Below the pieces are notes generated by a model that saw nothing but the letters and a program-made list of their open reading frames with translations, ran no database searches and was not told the DNA's origin. A program made the position numbers and the translations under genes. Positions 17,293 through 26,191 of a stretch of 64,000 nt of DNA are shown piece by piece (the stretch's first letter is position 1; every line of letters begins with the position of its first letter). The stretch is from Hyphomicrobiales bacterium (GTDB taxonomy: Bacteria > Pseudomonadota > Alphaproteobacteria > Rhizobiales > Rhizobiaceae): NCBI GenBank assembly GCA_900471925.1, contig UCGV01000029.1, positions 1 through 64,000 on the forward strand. Direction: 5' to 3'.

Positions 17293-17703
17293 ATGGTCGA
17301 GAGAAAACGCTCCGAAAAGCTCAAGCGCCTGGTCGCGGTGCAGCGGCATCTGGAAAAGATGGCCGAATATGATCTGGCAGAGACCAGCCGGCAGCGCGCT
17401 GAGGTCAATGCGTCCATGGATGTTGCCATCCAGGCGCTCGGTTCGCTGGACCCCATTCATCGCGCCTTTTCGCAGAGCTATGCCGATCGCTTCGGCAGGC
17501 TGAGCATCAAGGATCAACAGCTGACCGGCATGCAGCAGGTCCACGAAATGCGCCTGACGCGCGAGCGCGCCAAGGGCGACCGGCTGGAAGAAAACATGCT
17601 TGAGGCACTTCAGGCAGAACGGCGCGAAGCCGATGACAATGCGGTCTACGACGTGATCGACCAGCAATTCGCAACGCCAGCCTCCAGCAAGCTTCAAAAA
17701 TAA
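17293..17703 (+). CDS. FliJ-like flagellar coiled-coil protein (tentative)
   Basis: This 136-aa, highly charged protein is predicted to be almost entirely helical (RSEKLKRLVAVQRHLEKMAE, HEMRLTRERAKGDRLEENM). It has no signal peptide or membrane helix. Size, charge pattern and location directly after fliR match FliJ, the export chaperone-escort and FliI/FlhA coupling stalk. Sequence identity to FliJ cannot be shown by eye. The alternative is a rhizobial-only motility protein. Confidence 0.7.
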   Translation: MVERKRSEKLKRLVAVQRHLEKMAEYDLAETSRQRAEVNASMDVAIQALGSLDPIHRAFSQSYADRFGRLSIKDQQLTGMQQVHEMRLTRERAKGDRLEENMLEALQAERREADDNAVYDVIDQQFATPASSKLQK

Positions 17704-17839
17704 TAATCGCCACGATCTCAGCGCAATGCCGGCATGAACGCTTCGGCGATTCCCTATCGGTAATAGCGTGAAAACAAAGAGATAGAGCCTATCCGTGATC
17801 TCAGGAAAACGGCGACGCTCTCGTTTAGAGGATTGTAAC

Positions 17840-18406
17840 GTGGCTATTTCACCCCCCAGCGATCTGGTGATGGACGTCGTCAAGGCGGCCGATCCGATGG
17901 AAGTTCAGGCGGCCCAGGAAAAGCTGAAGGCCAACCGTGCCGCTTTCGCAGCAAACAGCCTGGCCGACAGCGGCAACGGTTTTACCTCGGCGGTCGATAT
18001 TCTCGACCATGTCAAGCAGAAGACCGGCCTGAACAACATCCAGAACCGCCAGAAGACCGAGGAAGTGCCGGAATCCTACCGGAAGTTCGAGGCCATGGTT
18101 CTGCAGAATTTCGTGAAGTCCATGCTGCCGAGCGATGCCGAGAATGTCTTCGGCAAGGGCGCCACCGGCGACATCTGGAAGGGCATGATGGCCGAACAGC
18201 TCGGCAACGTCATGGCCAAGGGCGACGGCATCGGCATCGCCAAGCAGATGTACGCCGAGCAGCTGCATCGCCAGGAAGGCAAGATCGTCAACGCTTCCAC
18301 GAATGAAGACGATCGCAAGACGGCCATGAGCATGATCGACGAATTTCAGCGCAAGACCTTCGGCACCCCGACTGCCGACAATAAGTCCGCAACAAGCGAC
18401 GCATAA
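17840..18406 (+). CDS. Rod-binding protein, FlgJ N-terminal type
   Basis: This 188-aa protein contains the FlgJ N-terminal rod-binding domain at about 85-150 (YRKFEAMVLQNFVKSMLPS, MMAEQLGNVMAKGDGIGIA). It lacks the C-terminal muramidase domain, as in other alphaproteobacteria, where it is sometimes called CheL. It probably caps the growing rod in the periplasm. A GTG start at 17840 is preferred because AGAGGA lies at the correct distance; the frame also extends to 17795. The separate transglycosylase at 7202 may supply the missing lytic activity. Confidence 0.85.
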   Translation: MAISPPSDLVMDVVKAADPMEVQAAQEKLKANRAAFAANSLADSGNGFTSAVDILDHVKQKTGLNNIQNRQKTEEVPESYRKFEAMVLQNFVKSMLPSDAENVFGKGATGDIWKGMMAEQLGNVMAKGDGIGIAKQMYAEQLHRQEGKIVNASTNEDDRKTAMSMIDEFQRKTFGTPTADNKSATSDA

Positions 18407-18417
18407 TCGAGGATAAG

Positions 18418-18783
18418 ATGGAAATAGTTTCGAACGAATACAGGATCAAATCCGTTCTCGGGCGCCTCGAAATGATCATCGACAATGAGAACACTCGGAT
18501 CGGCAGCGATCCGCAGTTCGATCTCAAGGTCTCCAATGCGCATAAGAGCCGTTGCCTGTATGAGCTGTCGATGCTCTTCCGCGACACCGATCCGGCCGAG
18601 CTTGCCGCATCCCATCTGGACCAGCTCCACGGTCTCAAGAAGAAGCTTTCGCTGAACGCGCGTCGCGTCGAAGCGCATCTGGAAGCGGTTCGCGCCGTTG
18701 CCGATCTCCTGAAGAATGCCGTGCAGGATGCCGATGCCGACGGCACCTATTCCCAGGAACAGTTCGTCGCGCGGGATGCCTGA
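18418..18783 (+). CDS. FlgN-like flagellar chaperone (tentative)
   Basis: This 121-aa helical protein contains a run resembling FlgN (RLEMIIDNENTRIGSDPQFD, then HKSRCLYELSMLFRD). FlgN is the export chaperone for FlgK and FlgL, both encoded in this cluster. The stop overlaps the next ATG (TGATG), so it is coupled to the downstream gene. The assignment rests on fold shape and context, and confidence is moderate. Confidence 0.65.
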   Translation: MEIVSNEYRIKSVLGRLEMIIDNENTRIGSDPQFDLKVSNAHKSRCLYELSMLFRDTDPAELAASHLDQLHGLKKKLSLNARRVEAHLEAVRAVADLLKNAVQDADADGTYSQEQFVARDA

Positions 18784-19325
18784 TGATCAAGCTCGTCCTC
18801 ACAGGTGTCTGGGTCTGCGCCGTCACGCTGGCATCGGTCTATTTCTCGGTGAACATGGCGACTGCGCCGGCGCCGGCTGCTGCCGATACCAAGCAGAGCG
18901 CGCTTGAGCTGGTGAAGGGCGAGTCGATCACCGTGCCGGTCATCAGCAACGGTGCGATCAACGGCTATTTCCTTGGCCGCATCTCCTTCATGATGCACAA
19001 GGACATGATCGCCGGGCTCAACCTGCCGCTTACGGAAATGACGACGGACGAACTCTTCAGCCTGCTCGTCGGCAACAAGAGGGTCGATATCACCAACATC
19101 AAGTCCTTCGATCCCGGCGCCTTCCGCGAAGAGATCAAGAAGGGCATGAACGAACGTCTCGGCGGCGACTATGTGGCGGAAGTCATGCTCGAGCAGCTCG
19201 ACTACCTCTCCAAGGACGACGTCAAGGCAAGCTCCGGCGGCCAGGCGCCGAAGGTCGGGGCTCCCGTCAAGATCGTCGAGACCGCTCCTGCTGCCGAGAA
19301 GCCGGCTGCATCTTCCGGTCACTGA
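18783..19325 (+). CDS. Conserved membrane-anchored protein at the end of the flagellar cluster
   Basis: This 180-aa protein has an N-terminal membrane anchor at about 3-24 (KLVLTGVWVCAVTLASVYFS) and an extracytoplasmic domain with VISNGAINGYFLGRISFMM and KRVDITNIKSFD. It ends in an Ala/Pro-rich tail. I do not recognise a named family. The layout is faintly like FliL (single anchor, small periplasmic domain), and the position as the last gene of the flagellar run suggests a motor- or basal-body-associated role. Confidence 0.7.
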   Translation: MIKLVLTGVWVCAVTLASVYFSVNMATAPAPAAADTKQSALELVKGESITVPVISNGAINGYFLGRISFMMHKDMIAGLNLPLTEMTTDELFSLLVGNKRVDITNIKSFDPGAFREEIKKGMNERLGGDYVAEVMLEQLDYLSKDDVKASSGGQAPKVGAPVKIVETAPAAEKPAASSGH

Positions 19326-19353
19326 TCGCCATCTGCTCAAATCGTTAAAAAAC

Positions 19354-19376
19354 AACGGCGCCGAGAGGCGCCGTTT
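19354..19376 (+). terminator. Terminator of the flagellar run
   Basis: A 9-bp stem AACGGCGCC / GGCGCCGTT with loop GAGA is followed by a short T-rich tail. It lies 29 bp after the last flagellar gene and marks the right end of the cluster. Confidence 0.65.
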
Positions 19377-19618
19377 CTGCGTTTCCGTCTTGGTTAATGA
19401 ACCACTTCTACGAGCACAGAAATCCAATCGTTTTCCCTAAGGGTTGCTTGAAATCAAGCTGATATAACCCGCGATACAGGCTTGAAGGAGACCGTCACGG
19501 CAGTGGCGGCGACCACTGGGCTGAAACGCTGCGGGTCCGTTAGAAGATCCACGCCGCGCGAACAGGGGCTACTTTTCGGGATGTCGGGCGCATGACGCAC
19601 CCTCGGCAGGAGGTTGGA

Positions 19619-20476
19619 ATGAACTTGATTGCAAACTTCGCGGTGCTTGCATCGCGGCGGACGATCTTCGATCTGCCGGTCTGCGATCTTGGCTGGGATG
19701 ATGCGCTGGTGTTCATCAACGAACTGGCATCCATTCCTGTCGGGCAGACCGTGGTTTGCTTCGTGAACGCCCATAACATGCTGACCGCGCTGCGCGACGA
19801 CGACTATTATCAGATCATGTCGCATAATCTCGTGCTGCCTGACGGTATCGGCCTCAATATTGCGTCCCAGGTCACGCACGGTTCGCCGTTTCCCGCCAAT
19901 CTGAACGGCACCGATTTCGTGCCCGCCTTCCTGACCTTCATGGAAACGCCGCGTCGCATCGGCCTGATCGGCGGTTCGCGCGCCGTCGTCGAAAAGGCGG
20001 CCGAGAATTTTTCCAGGCATGCGCCCTGGCACGAATTCTGCGTCATTTCCGACGGCTTTTTCGACAAGGACAATCCGGAAGCGGTGATTGCCGAGGTCGA
20101 GCGCCAGAAGCTCGATATCCTCATCGTGGGCATGGGCACGCCGCTGCAGGAAAAATGGGTTCACCAAAATATCCGCGCCGATCACGCCCGCCTCGTGCTG
20201 ACAGTCGGCGCTCTCTTCGATTTCGTATCGGGCGCCGTGCCGCGTGCGCCGAAGACCGTGCGCATGATGCGTCTGGAATGGGCCTACCGTCTGCTGCAGG
20301 AGCCGTCGCGCCTGTGGCGCCGCTATATTATCGGCAACCCGGTCTTCCTGTTCCGCGTCTTCCAGTACCGATTCAGCCGGCGCGCCCGCATTCTGAGCCA
20401 GCCGGAAGAACGGATCGTTCCGCCGCCTCTGGCGAACGAGCAAAAGCGCATCGAACGGACGAAGAAAGCCGGCTGA
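19619..20476 (+). CDS. WecG/TagA/CpsF-family glycosyltransferase
   Basis: Members of this family transfer a sugar, often N-acetylmannosamine or a uronic acid, to a lipid-linked intermediate during surface polysaccharide synthesis. The 285-aa protein has the family motifs in order: VVCFVNAHNMLTALRD (about 40-55), LPDGIGLNIAS (about 72-82), NGTDFVPAFL (near 97), VGMGTPLQEKWVHQN (about 172-186), and a C-terminal GALFDFVSGAVPRAP and RLEWAYRLLQEP. The start at 19619 is chosen for the AGGAGG 6 bp upstream; the frame extends to 19592. It precedes a chain-length-type protein, so it probably works in exopolysaccharide or surface glycan assembly. The substrate is unknown. Confidence 0.87.
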   Translation: MNLIANFAVLASRRTIFDLPVCDLGWDDALVFINELASIPVGQTVVCFVNAHNMLTALRDDDYYQIMSHNLVLPDGIGLNIASQVTHGSPFPANLNGTDFVPAFLTFMETPRRIGLIGGSRAVVEKAAENFSRHAPWHEFCVISDGFFDKDNPEAVIAEVERQKLDILIVGMGTPLQEKWVHQNIRADHARLVLTVGALFDFVSGAVPRAPKTVRMMRLEWAYRLLQEPSRLWRRYIIGNPVFLFRVFQYRFSRRARILSQPEERIVPPPLANEQKRIERTKKAG

Positions 20477-20597
20477 TTACTGATTTCTGCAGGCTGCGGT
20501 TAACCATTTATTTGCCATGTATATTTAGAGTAGCTTAATCAGCCGTGTCATCGCGGTTGAGCGAACTCGGCCATCATGCGCATGAGATGTGACGCCA

Positions 20598-22415
20598 ATG
20601 CACGATTCCAGGGCGAGAAACGGTTTTGATAATCGCGCGGCGGGCTCGTCGCACGACATGCGCAGGACATATGCCGATACGGCCGCTCCGCAACCGGAGA
20701 TCAGGCCTTCAGAAGCCGAGCTGCTGCGCGCCATCGGCAACCTGCTTGCCGAGCAGCGGGCGAAGGCCCGCCAGACGGAACCGCTGGTAAGTCGAATCGA
20801 GACGATCCTCGGATCACGTCTTCAGGCCGCAAACGATATCACCGCCGCCGCCGCAGATACGCAAGAACCCTTGGCGCCGACGCCGCAGGCGGAACCTGCA
20901 GAGCTTCCGCTCATCACGCTTCCTACGGTCCGCCCGGTGGTTAAAGCGTCTCTTCCTCCGGTTTCGACAAATCAGCCGCGCCCGAACTGGGCTGGACGTG
21001 CGCTCGTCGCTGCGGCACTCGCGCTCGGCGGCGCGGCTGTGCCGCTGCTGATGCCGTCCGCGCCGGCACTCTATACCGCAGAGACGACACTTGCTGTCGA
21101 TGCGGGCAACCGGGCTACTCTCGCAGCTGATACGGCCAGAAAGCTTTCCTCGGTTCCCGTCATTGCGTCAGCCGTTGCCGCCCTGAAGCTCGACCATGAT
21201 CCTGAATTTGCCGGCAGCAGCGGCAACGCGATTGGTGTCGCCTTCGATCTTCTCTCCGGCAGCGGAGCCGCTGCCGATCCGACGTCGCGCGCCGAAGCCG
21301 CGCTGAAATCCTCGATGAGTGTTGCCGTCGATGAGCGCGCCGGCACAGTCCGCCTGTCCGTCACGACAGGCGATGCCGCCAAGTCCACGCGTATCGCGAC
21401 ACGGCTGTCCGATATGGCGACCGGTGGCGATGCCACCACCAAGGCCACCGAAACGGCTGTAGCCTTGAAGAAGGACAATGATCAGGCGCAGGCCGATCTT
21501 GCCGCGTTCAGCCAGAAAAACGGCGAGGGCAATGTCAAGGTCGCAACCCAGCTGCAGCGCCAGATTGCCGGGCTCGATGCCGACCTGAGAACCGCCGACG
21601 AGACGATCCTCACCACCAAGCGGGAAGCCGACAGACTGAAAGCCGCAAAGCTTGCCGATGTGCTGGAAGGCTCGCTGCCCGACGAGACCATGTCACCGGC
21701 CCTTCAGGCTTTGCGTGAGAAATATGCGATCGCCAAGACGACACTGGCGCAGCTTTCGGCCGATCTCGGCCCGCGCCATCCGCGCCTCGTCCAGCAGCAG
21801 GCGGAGCTTGATGGCTTGAAAGACGGCATCGGCAAGGAACTGGTGCGTCTCGCCCAGAATGCCAATGTTGCAGCGAAATCCGCAGTCGATGCACGCAAGG
21901 GGCTCAGCGATCGCCGCAACGCACTCATTGCTCAGAGCCGCGATACCGGGGTTGATCTCGCCAAACTGACCGAGTTGCGGGAAAAGGCTTCCGCCGCTCG
22001 CTCGCGTCTGGAAGAAGAGGTCTCCACGACGGGCGCGATCGGCGATAACGCCGTTACGGTGCGCATGCCAGCACTTGTCCTGCCGGTCTCCGGCAATGAC
22101 GGTTTCCTCCTCCAGTCGTCGCTCGGTGGTCTCGCCGGCCTCGCACTCGGCTTCGGCATCGCCTTCTGGCCGCGCCTGTCTCGCCGACAGCCGGAACAGA
22201 TACCGCTCCGGGCGCCGGTCTCTGCTGCGACACCCAAGCCCGTGCTCGCTCCCGAACCCGAGCCGACGCAGCTCCTCGATGCTGTCGAAGCCTGCGAACC
22301 GGTTCATATGCCGGAGCCGGTCATGGTTCCGCAGACAGCGGATGAAGTCGATGCGCTGCGTTCTCAGATCGCCAGCCTGCGCAATCGTTTTCACGCCTAC
22401 CAGTCCTCCCGATAG
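20598..22415 (+). CDS. Wzz/GumC-like polysaccharide chain-length protein
   Basis: This protein of about 605 aa resembles polysaccharide co-polymerases. It has an N-terminal cytoplasmic part, a membrane helix at about 137-157, a long periplasmic coiled-coil region with the conserved-looking LGPRHPRLVQQQAELDGLK (about 390-410), and a second helix at about 498-518 (LGGLAGLALGFGIAFWP). The C-terminal cytoplasmic tail has no visible Walker motif, so it lacks the tyrosine kinase domain of ExoP/Wzc proteins. The N-terminal 130 residues before the first helix are unusual for Wzz. A GTG at 20589 is an alternative start. It follows the glycosyltransferase by 121 bp. Confidence 0.75.
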   Translation: MHDSRARNGFDNRAAGSSHDMRRTYADTAAPQPEIRPSEAELLRAIGNLLAEQRAKARQTEPLVSRIETILGSRLQAANDITAAAADTQEPLAPTPQAEPAELPLITLPTVRPVVKASLPPVSTNQPRPNWAGRALVAAALALGGAAVPLLMPSAPALYTAETTLAVDAGNRATLAADTARKLSSVPVIASAVAALKLDHDPEFAGSSGNAIGVAFDLLSGSGAAADPTSRAEAALKSSMSVAVDERAGTVRLSVTTGDAAKSTRIATRLSDMATGGDATTKATETAVALKKDNDQAQADLAAFSQKNGEGNVKVATQLQRQIAGLDADLRTADETILTTKREADRLKAAKLADVLEGSLPDETMSPALQALREKYAIAKTTLAQLSADLGPRHPRLVQQQAELDGLKDGIGKELVRLAQNANVAAKSAVDARKGLSDRRNALIAQSRDTGVDLAKLTELREKASAARSRLEEEVSTTGAIGDNAVTVRMPALVLPVSGNDGFLLQSSLGGLAGLALGFGIAFWPRLSRRQPEQIPLRAPVSAATPKPVLAPEPEPTQLLDAVEACEPVHMPEPVMVPQTADEVDALRSQIASLRNRFHAYQSSR

Positions 22416-22535
22416 ACGAAGATTCATCTCAGGATTGCTCTTGCATTTGCCGTTTTTAAACGGGATAGGGCGTTATCGGGAAATCATTCCCGCGGCCGGC
22501 GTCTAGACTGGCGCGGGAATAGGCGGAGAAGACGC

Positions 22536-23435
22536 GTGACGACAGTAATCGATGGCAAGCAGGTAGCCGCTTCCGTAATCGAAACCGTGAAGTCGGCCAA
22601 TGCAGCACTTCAGTCGGCGAAGGGCATACAGACGGGCCTCGCCGTCATCATCGTCGGCGACGATCCGGCCAGCCACACCTATGTGAGCTCCAAGAGCCGG
22701 ATGGCTGGGGAATGCGGCTTCAAATCCGTCCAGCATACGCTGCCGGCCGAAACGAAGCAGGAAGAGCTCGCAGCCCTCGTCGCCTCGCTCAATGCGGATC
22801 CCACCATCCACGGCATTCTCGTGCAGCTGCCATTGCCCAGGCATCTCGACAGCGAAGCAATCATCCAGTCGATCCTGCCGGAAAAGGATGTCGATGGCCT
22901 GAGCGTTGTCAACGCCGGCAAGCTGGCGACCGGAGACCTGAAGACGGGCCTCGTCTCCTGCACGCCGGCCGGCGCCATGGTTTTCGTCCGCCGCACTCAT
23001 GGCGAGGACCTCTCAGGTCTCAACGCCACCGTCATCGGCCGCTCCAACCTCTTCGGCAAGCCGATGGCCCAGCTTCTGCTGAATGCCAACGCGACTGTTA
23101 CCATCGCCCATTCGCGCACGAAGAACCTCGGTGAGATCTGCCGCAACGCCGATATCCTGGTCGCCGCCGTAGGCCGTCCGGAAATGGTCAAGGCAGACTG
23201 GGTAAAGCCAGGCGCGACCGTGATCGATGTCGGGATCAACCGCATCCCCGCACCCGAGCGGGGCGAGGGTAAGACCCGCCTCGTCGGCGATGTCGCCTTT
23301 GCAGAGGTTTCGCCGGTCGCAGCCGTCATTACCCCGGTTCCCGGCGGTGTCGGCCCGATGACCATTGCCATGCTGATGGCCAATACGGTCATCGCTGCAC
23401 ATCGTTCGGCGGGGCTTACACCGCCGAGCTTCTGA
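22536..23435 (+). CDS. folD: Methylenetetrahydrofolate dehydrogenase/cyclohydrolase FolD
   Basis: FolD interconverts 5,10-methylene-THF, methenyl-THF and 10-formyl-THF in one-carbon metabolism. The 299-aa protein shows VGDDPASHTYVSSKSRMA (about 36-53, with the catalytic Lys), GILVQLPLP (near 93), ATVIGRSNLFGKPMAQLL (the NADP-binding loop, near 164-181) and the C-terminal TPVPGGVGPMTIAMLM. It starts at GTG with GGAGAAG upstream. It looks like a stand-alone housekeeping gene. Confidence 0.97.
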   Translation: MTTVIDGKQVAASVIETVKSANAALQSAKGIQTGLAVIIVGDDPASHTYVSSKSRMAGECGFKSVQHTLPAETKQEELAALVASLNADPTIHGILVQLPLPRHLDSEAIIQSILPEKDVDGLSVVNAGKLATGDLKTGLVSCTPAGAMVFVRRTHGEDLSGLNATVIGRSNLFGKPMAQLLLNANATVTIAHSRTKNLGEICRNADILVAAVGRPEMVKADWVKPGATVIDVGINRIPAPERGEGKTRLVGDVAFAEVSPVAAVITPVPGGVGPMTIAMLMANTVIAAHRSAGLTPPSF

Positions 23436-23495
23436 CAAGCAATCCAGCAGAAATCTGCAGCGGTCTTGCGTCCGGAATTGCGCTAAAAAAGTTGC

Positions 23496-24521
23496 TCAAT
23501 CCTGCGGGGCAGGGCCGGTCGAGGCCCTGACGATCAACTCGGTTTTCCAGAGTTCGTGCTCGGGGAAGGGGCCGGCCTGCTTGACCGTGCCGATCAGTCG
23601 CTGGGCGATACGCACGCCGGCGGCCCTGAGTGACGAACGGGTCGTCGTCAGCGGCACCGAGAAATTTTCCGGCTTCAAGAGCGGCAGCACGTCGTCATGG
23701 GCGATCAGCGAAATATCTTCGCCGAGCTTCAGTCCTGCCTGATTGACGGCTCTGATGGCGCCGAGTGCCAGAACCGTACTGGAGCACAGGATCGCGGTCG
23801 GCCGTTCGGGAAGCTGCAGGAAACGCTCCATGGCGATCAGCCCTTCTTCGTCCGACATGACGCTGTGGGTGGTGCAATCCTCGGCAAGCTCCAGTCCGCG
23901 TTCGGAGAGAGCGGCGACGACGCCGTTCCTGCGGCGGATGGCGAAATCGAGATGGGCCGGCCCGTTCATCAGCGCAAAGCGCGTATGACCGAGCTGTAAA
24001 AGCAGCCGCGTCGCATCGTTGAAGGCCGCCTCGTTGTCGATGTCAAGATAGGGATAGTCCGGCTCCGTGCCGAAGGAGCGGCCGTGCACCACGAACGGCA
24101 TCGAGAGCGATTTGAGCATGGCGAGCCGCGGATCATGGCCGCGCATATAGGCAACGAAAAGCGCATCGACATTGCCGCTGATGGCCAGGCGCCTGAGTGC
24201 CGCGACCTCGTCGTCGGGATCGGCCGGCATGATGACGAAATGGAAGTCGTGGCGGACAGCCTCTTCGCCGAGGCCGGTCAGGAACTCGCCGAAATGCACG
24301 TCGGATTGATGGCCAGGCGCCGTCGGCATGACGAGGCCGATCGAACCGGCCTTGCCCGTCGCAAGCCGCTGGGCAGCCTTGTTCGGCCGGTATCCGGTTT
24401 CCTTGACTGCCCGGAGCACGCGTTCCCGTGTCGCTTCATTGACTTCGGGATAGCCGTTGAGCGCGCGGCTCACGGTCGTTTGCGAAAGCCCCAGCAATTC
24501 CGATAGTTGTTTGAGATTCAC
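23496..24521 (-). CDS. aglR: LacI-family repressor AglR
   Basis: AglR is the regulator of the alpha-glucoside operon. The 341-aa protein has a LacI helix-turn-helix at residues 1-25 (LKQLSELLGLSQTTVSRALNG), the hinge RLATGKAGSIGLVMP, and a periplasmic-binding-like effector domain from about 58 to the end. It is divergent from aglE. Two AAAGCGCTTT-centred palindromes lie in the shared 295-bp promoter region, one 67 bp from its own start, which suggests autoregulation. Confidence 0.92.
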   Translation of the reverse strand: MNLKQLSELLGLSQTTVSRALNGYPEVNEATRERVLRAVKETGYRPNKAAQRLATGKAGSIGLVMPTAPGHQSDVHFGEFLTGLGEEAVRHDFHFVIMPADPDDEVAALRRLAISGNVDALFVAYMRGHDPRLAMLKSLSMPFVVHGRSFGTEPDYPYLDIDNEAAFNDATRLLLQLGHTRFALMNGPAHLDFAIRRRNGVVAALSERGLELAEDCTTHSVMSDEEGLIAMERFLQLPERPTAILCSSTVLALGAIRAVNQAGLKLGEDISLIAHDDVLPLLKPENFSVPLTTTRSSLRAAGVRIAQRLIGTVKQAGPFPEHELWKTELIVRASTGPAPQD

Positions 24522-24587
24522 CTGCTATGCTTCCTCCCGGCCTGCCCTGTGGCCGTAAAATTAGGCCCTCCGCCTCCCATGGCACCC

Positions 24588-24597
24588 AAAGCGCTTT
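24588..24597. promoter_or_regulatory. Putative AglR operator O1
   Basis: AAAGCGCTTT is a perfect palindrome of the LacI/GalR operator type (central CG). It lies 67 bp upstream of aglR and 220 bp upstream of aglE, and probably serves autoregulation or looping with O2. Confidence 0.6.
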
Positions 24598-24710
24598 TAA
24601 ATATGTAGCATCTGCTGCGCTTGACTCAAGAAAAATCGCTCCATATTCCCCGGTAAGCCTTGCTGCAACGCGATATTCCGGCGCAACTCTAGCCGTTTTC
24701 GCGAAATGGC

Positions 24711-24716
24711 TTGACT
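24711..24716 (+). promoter_or_regulatory. Possible -35 element of the agl operon
   Basis: TTGACT at 24711-24716, part of CTTGACTTCAC, resembles the alphaproteobacterial -35 box. It lies about 30 bp before operator O2, so a repressor at O2 would cover the transcription start. An inverted repeat TTCACT / AGTGAA at 24716-24735 overlaps it. The -10 element is not clear. Confidence 0.35.
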
Positions 24717-24747
24717 TCACTCCACCGAAAGTGAATCAGTTGGTGTG

Positions 24748-24761
24748 TCAAAGCGCTTTGA
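24748..24761. promoter_or_regulatory. Putative AglR operator O2
   Basis: TCAAAGCGCTTTGA is a 14-bp perfect palindrome with the same AAAGCGCTTT core as O1. It lies 55 bp before the aglE start, downstream of the likely promoter, where binding would block transcription. Confidence 0.7.
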
Positions 24762-24816
24762 AATTTCCTTTGAATGAAATTCGGCGTCGATGGGATTGTG
24801 ATGGGAGGTTGATCAC

Positions 24817-26178
24817 ATGAAAAAGTCTTTCTTGATGGGCGTTGCACTTGCGGCGCTGTTTGCCGGCGCTGCGTCGGCGGCTGATCTGAAATTCGCACCG
24901 GGTCAGGACTCCAAGTTCAACTGGAAGAGCTATGACGACTTCAAGGCTGCCCATGCCGACCTGAAGGGTCAGCAGCTGACGATCTTCGGCCCCTGGCGCG
25001 GCGAAGACGAAGCCTTCTTCCAGAGCATTCTTGCCTATTTCGTTGAGGCCACCGGCATCGACGCCAAATATTCTTCCTCTGAAAACTACGAGCAGCAGAT
25101 CGTCATCGATACGCAGGCCGGTTCGCCGCCGAACATCGCGATCCTGCCGCAGCCCGGCCTTCTCGCCGATCTCGCCGGCAAGGGCTATCTGACGCCGCTC
25201 GGCGACGATACGTCCAAGTGGGTCAAGGATAATTACGGCGCCGGCGACAGCTGGGTCGGTTACGGCACCTACAAGGGCAAGGACGGCAAGGAAGCCTTCT
25301 ATGCATTCCCCTACAAGGCCGACGTGAAGTCGCTGGTCTGGTACGTGCCGGAAAACTTCCAGGAAGCGGGCTACAAGGTTCCGACCACGATGGAAGAGCT
25401 GCATGCCCTGACGGACCAGATCGTCAAGGACGGCGGCGTTCCCTGGTGCATCGGCCTCGGTTCCGGCGGTGCGACCGGCTGGCCGGCGACCGACTGGGTC
25501 GAAGACATCATGCTGCGCACGCAGAAGCCTGACGTCTACGACAAGTGGACGACCAATGAAGTGAAGTTCACCGATCCGGCCGTCGTTGCCGCCATCGATG
25601 AATTCGGCAAATTCGCCAAGAACGAGAAGTATGTCGATGGCGGCGTGGCAGCCGTTGCTTCGACCGACTTCCGCGACAGCCCGAAGGGCCTCTTCGCCGT
25701 TCCGCCGAAGTGCTACCTGCACCACCAGGCTTCGTTCATCCCGTCCTTCTTCCCTGAAGGCACGAAGCTCGGCACCGATGCAGACTTCTTCTACATGCCG
25801 ACCTACGCCTCGCATGCCGATCTCGGCAAGCCGGTTCTGGGTGCAGGCACGCTCGTCACCATCGCCAAGGATTCTCCGACGGCCCGCGCCTTTGTCGACT
25901 TCCTGAAGACGCCGGTTGCTCATGAGCTCTGGATGGCGCAGTCGAGCTTCCTGACCCCCTACAAGGGCGTCAACGTCGATGCCTATGCCAATGAGCAGAT
26001 GAAGAAGGAAGGCGAGATCCTGACCTCGGCCACCACCTTCCGCTTCGACGGTTCGGACCTGATGCCCGGCAAGATCGGCGCCGGCGCCTTCTGGACCGGC
26101 ATGGTCGATTTCGTCGGCGGCAAGTCCGCTCAGGACGCCGCAGCCGAAATCCAGAGCGCCTGGGACGGTATCAAGTAA
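24817..26178 (+). CDS. aglE: Alpha-glucoside ABC transporter, binding protein AglE
   Basis: AglE is the periplasmic binding protein for sucrose, maltose, trehalose and related alpha-glucosides in S. meliloti. The 453-aa protein has a signal peptide (KKSFLMGVALAALFAGAASA, cleavage near residue 21) and a family-1 extracellular solute-binding fold (QLTIFGPWRGEDEAFFQ near 51, PNIAILPQPGLLADLAGKG near 107). The gene is first in aglEFGAK, with GGGAGG upstream of the start. A strong hairpin follows it, which may favour higher levels of this component. Confidence 0.95.
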   Translation: MKKSFLMGVALAALFAGAASAADLKFAPGQDSKFNWKSYDDFKAAHADLKGQQLTIFGPWRGEDEAFFQSILAYFVEATGIDAKYSSSENYEQQIVIDTQAGSPPNIAILPQPGLLADLAGKGYLTPLGDDTSKWVKDNYGAGDSWVGYGTYKGKDGKEAFYAFPYKADVKSLVWYVPENFQEAGYKVPTTMEELHALTDQIVKDGGVPWCIGLGSGGATGWPATDWVEDIMLRTQKPDVYDKWTTNEVKFTDPAVVAAIDEFGKFAKNEKYVDGGVAAVASTDFRDSPKGLFAVPPKCYLHHQASFIPSFFPEGTKLGTDADFFYMPTYASHADLGKPVLGAGTLVTIAKDSPTARAFVDFLKTPVAHELWMAQSSFLTPYKGVNVDAYANEQMKKEGEILTSATTFRFDGSDLMPGKIGAGAFWTGMVDFVGGKSAQDAAAEIQSAWDGIK

Positions 26179-26191
26179 TTCCTGAAAATTC

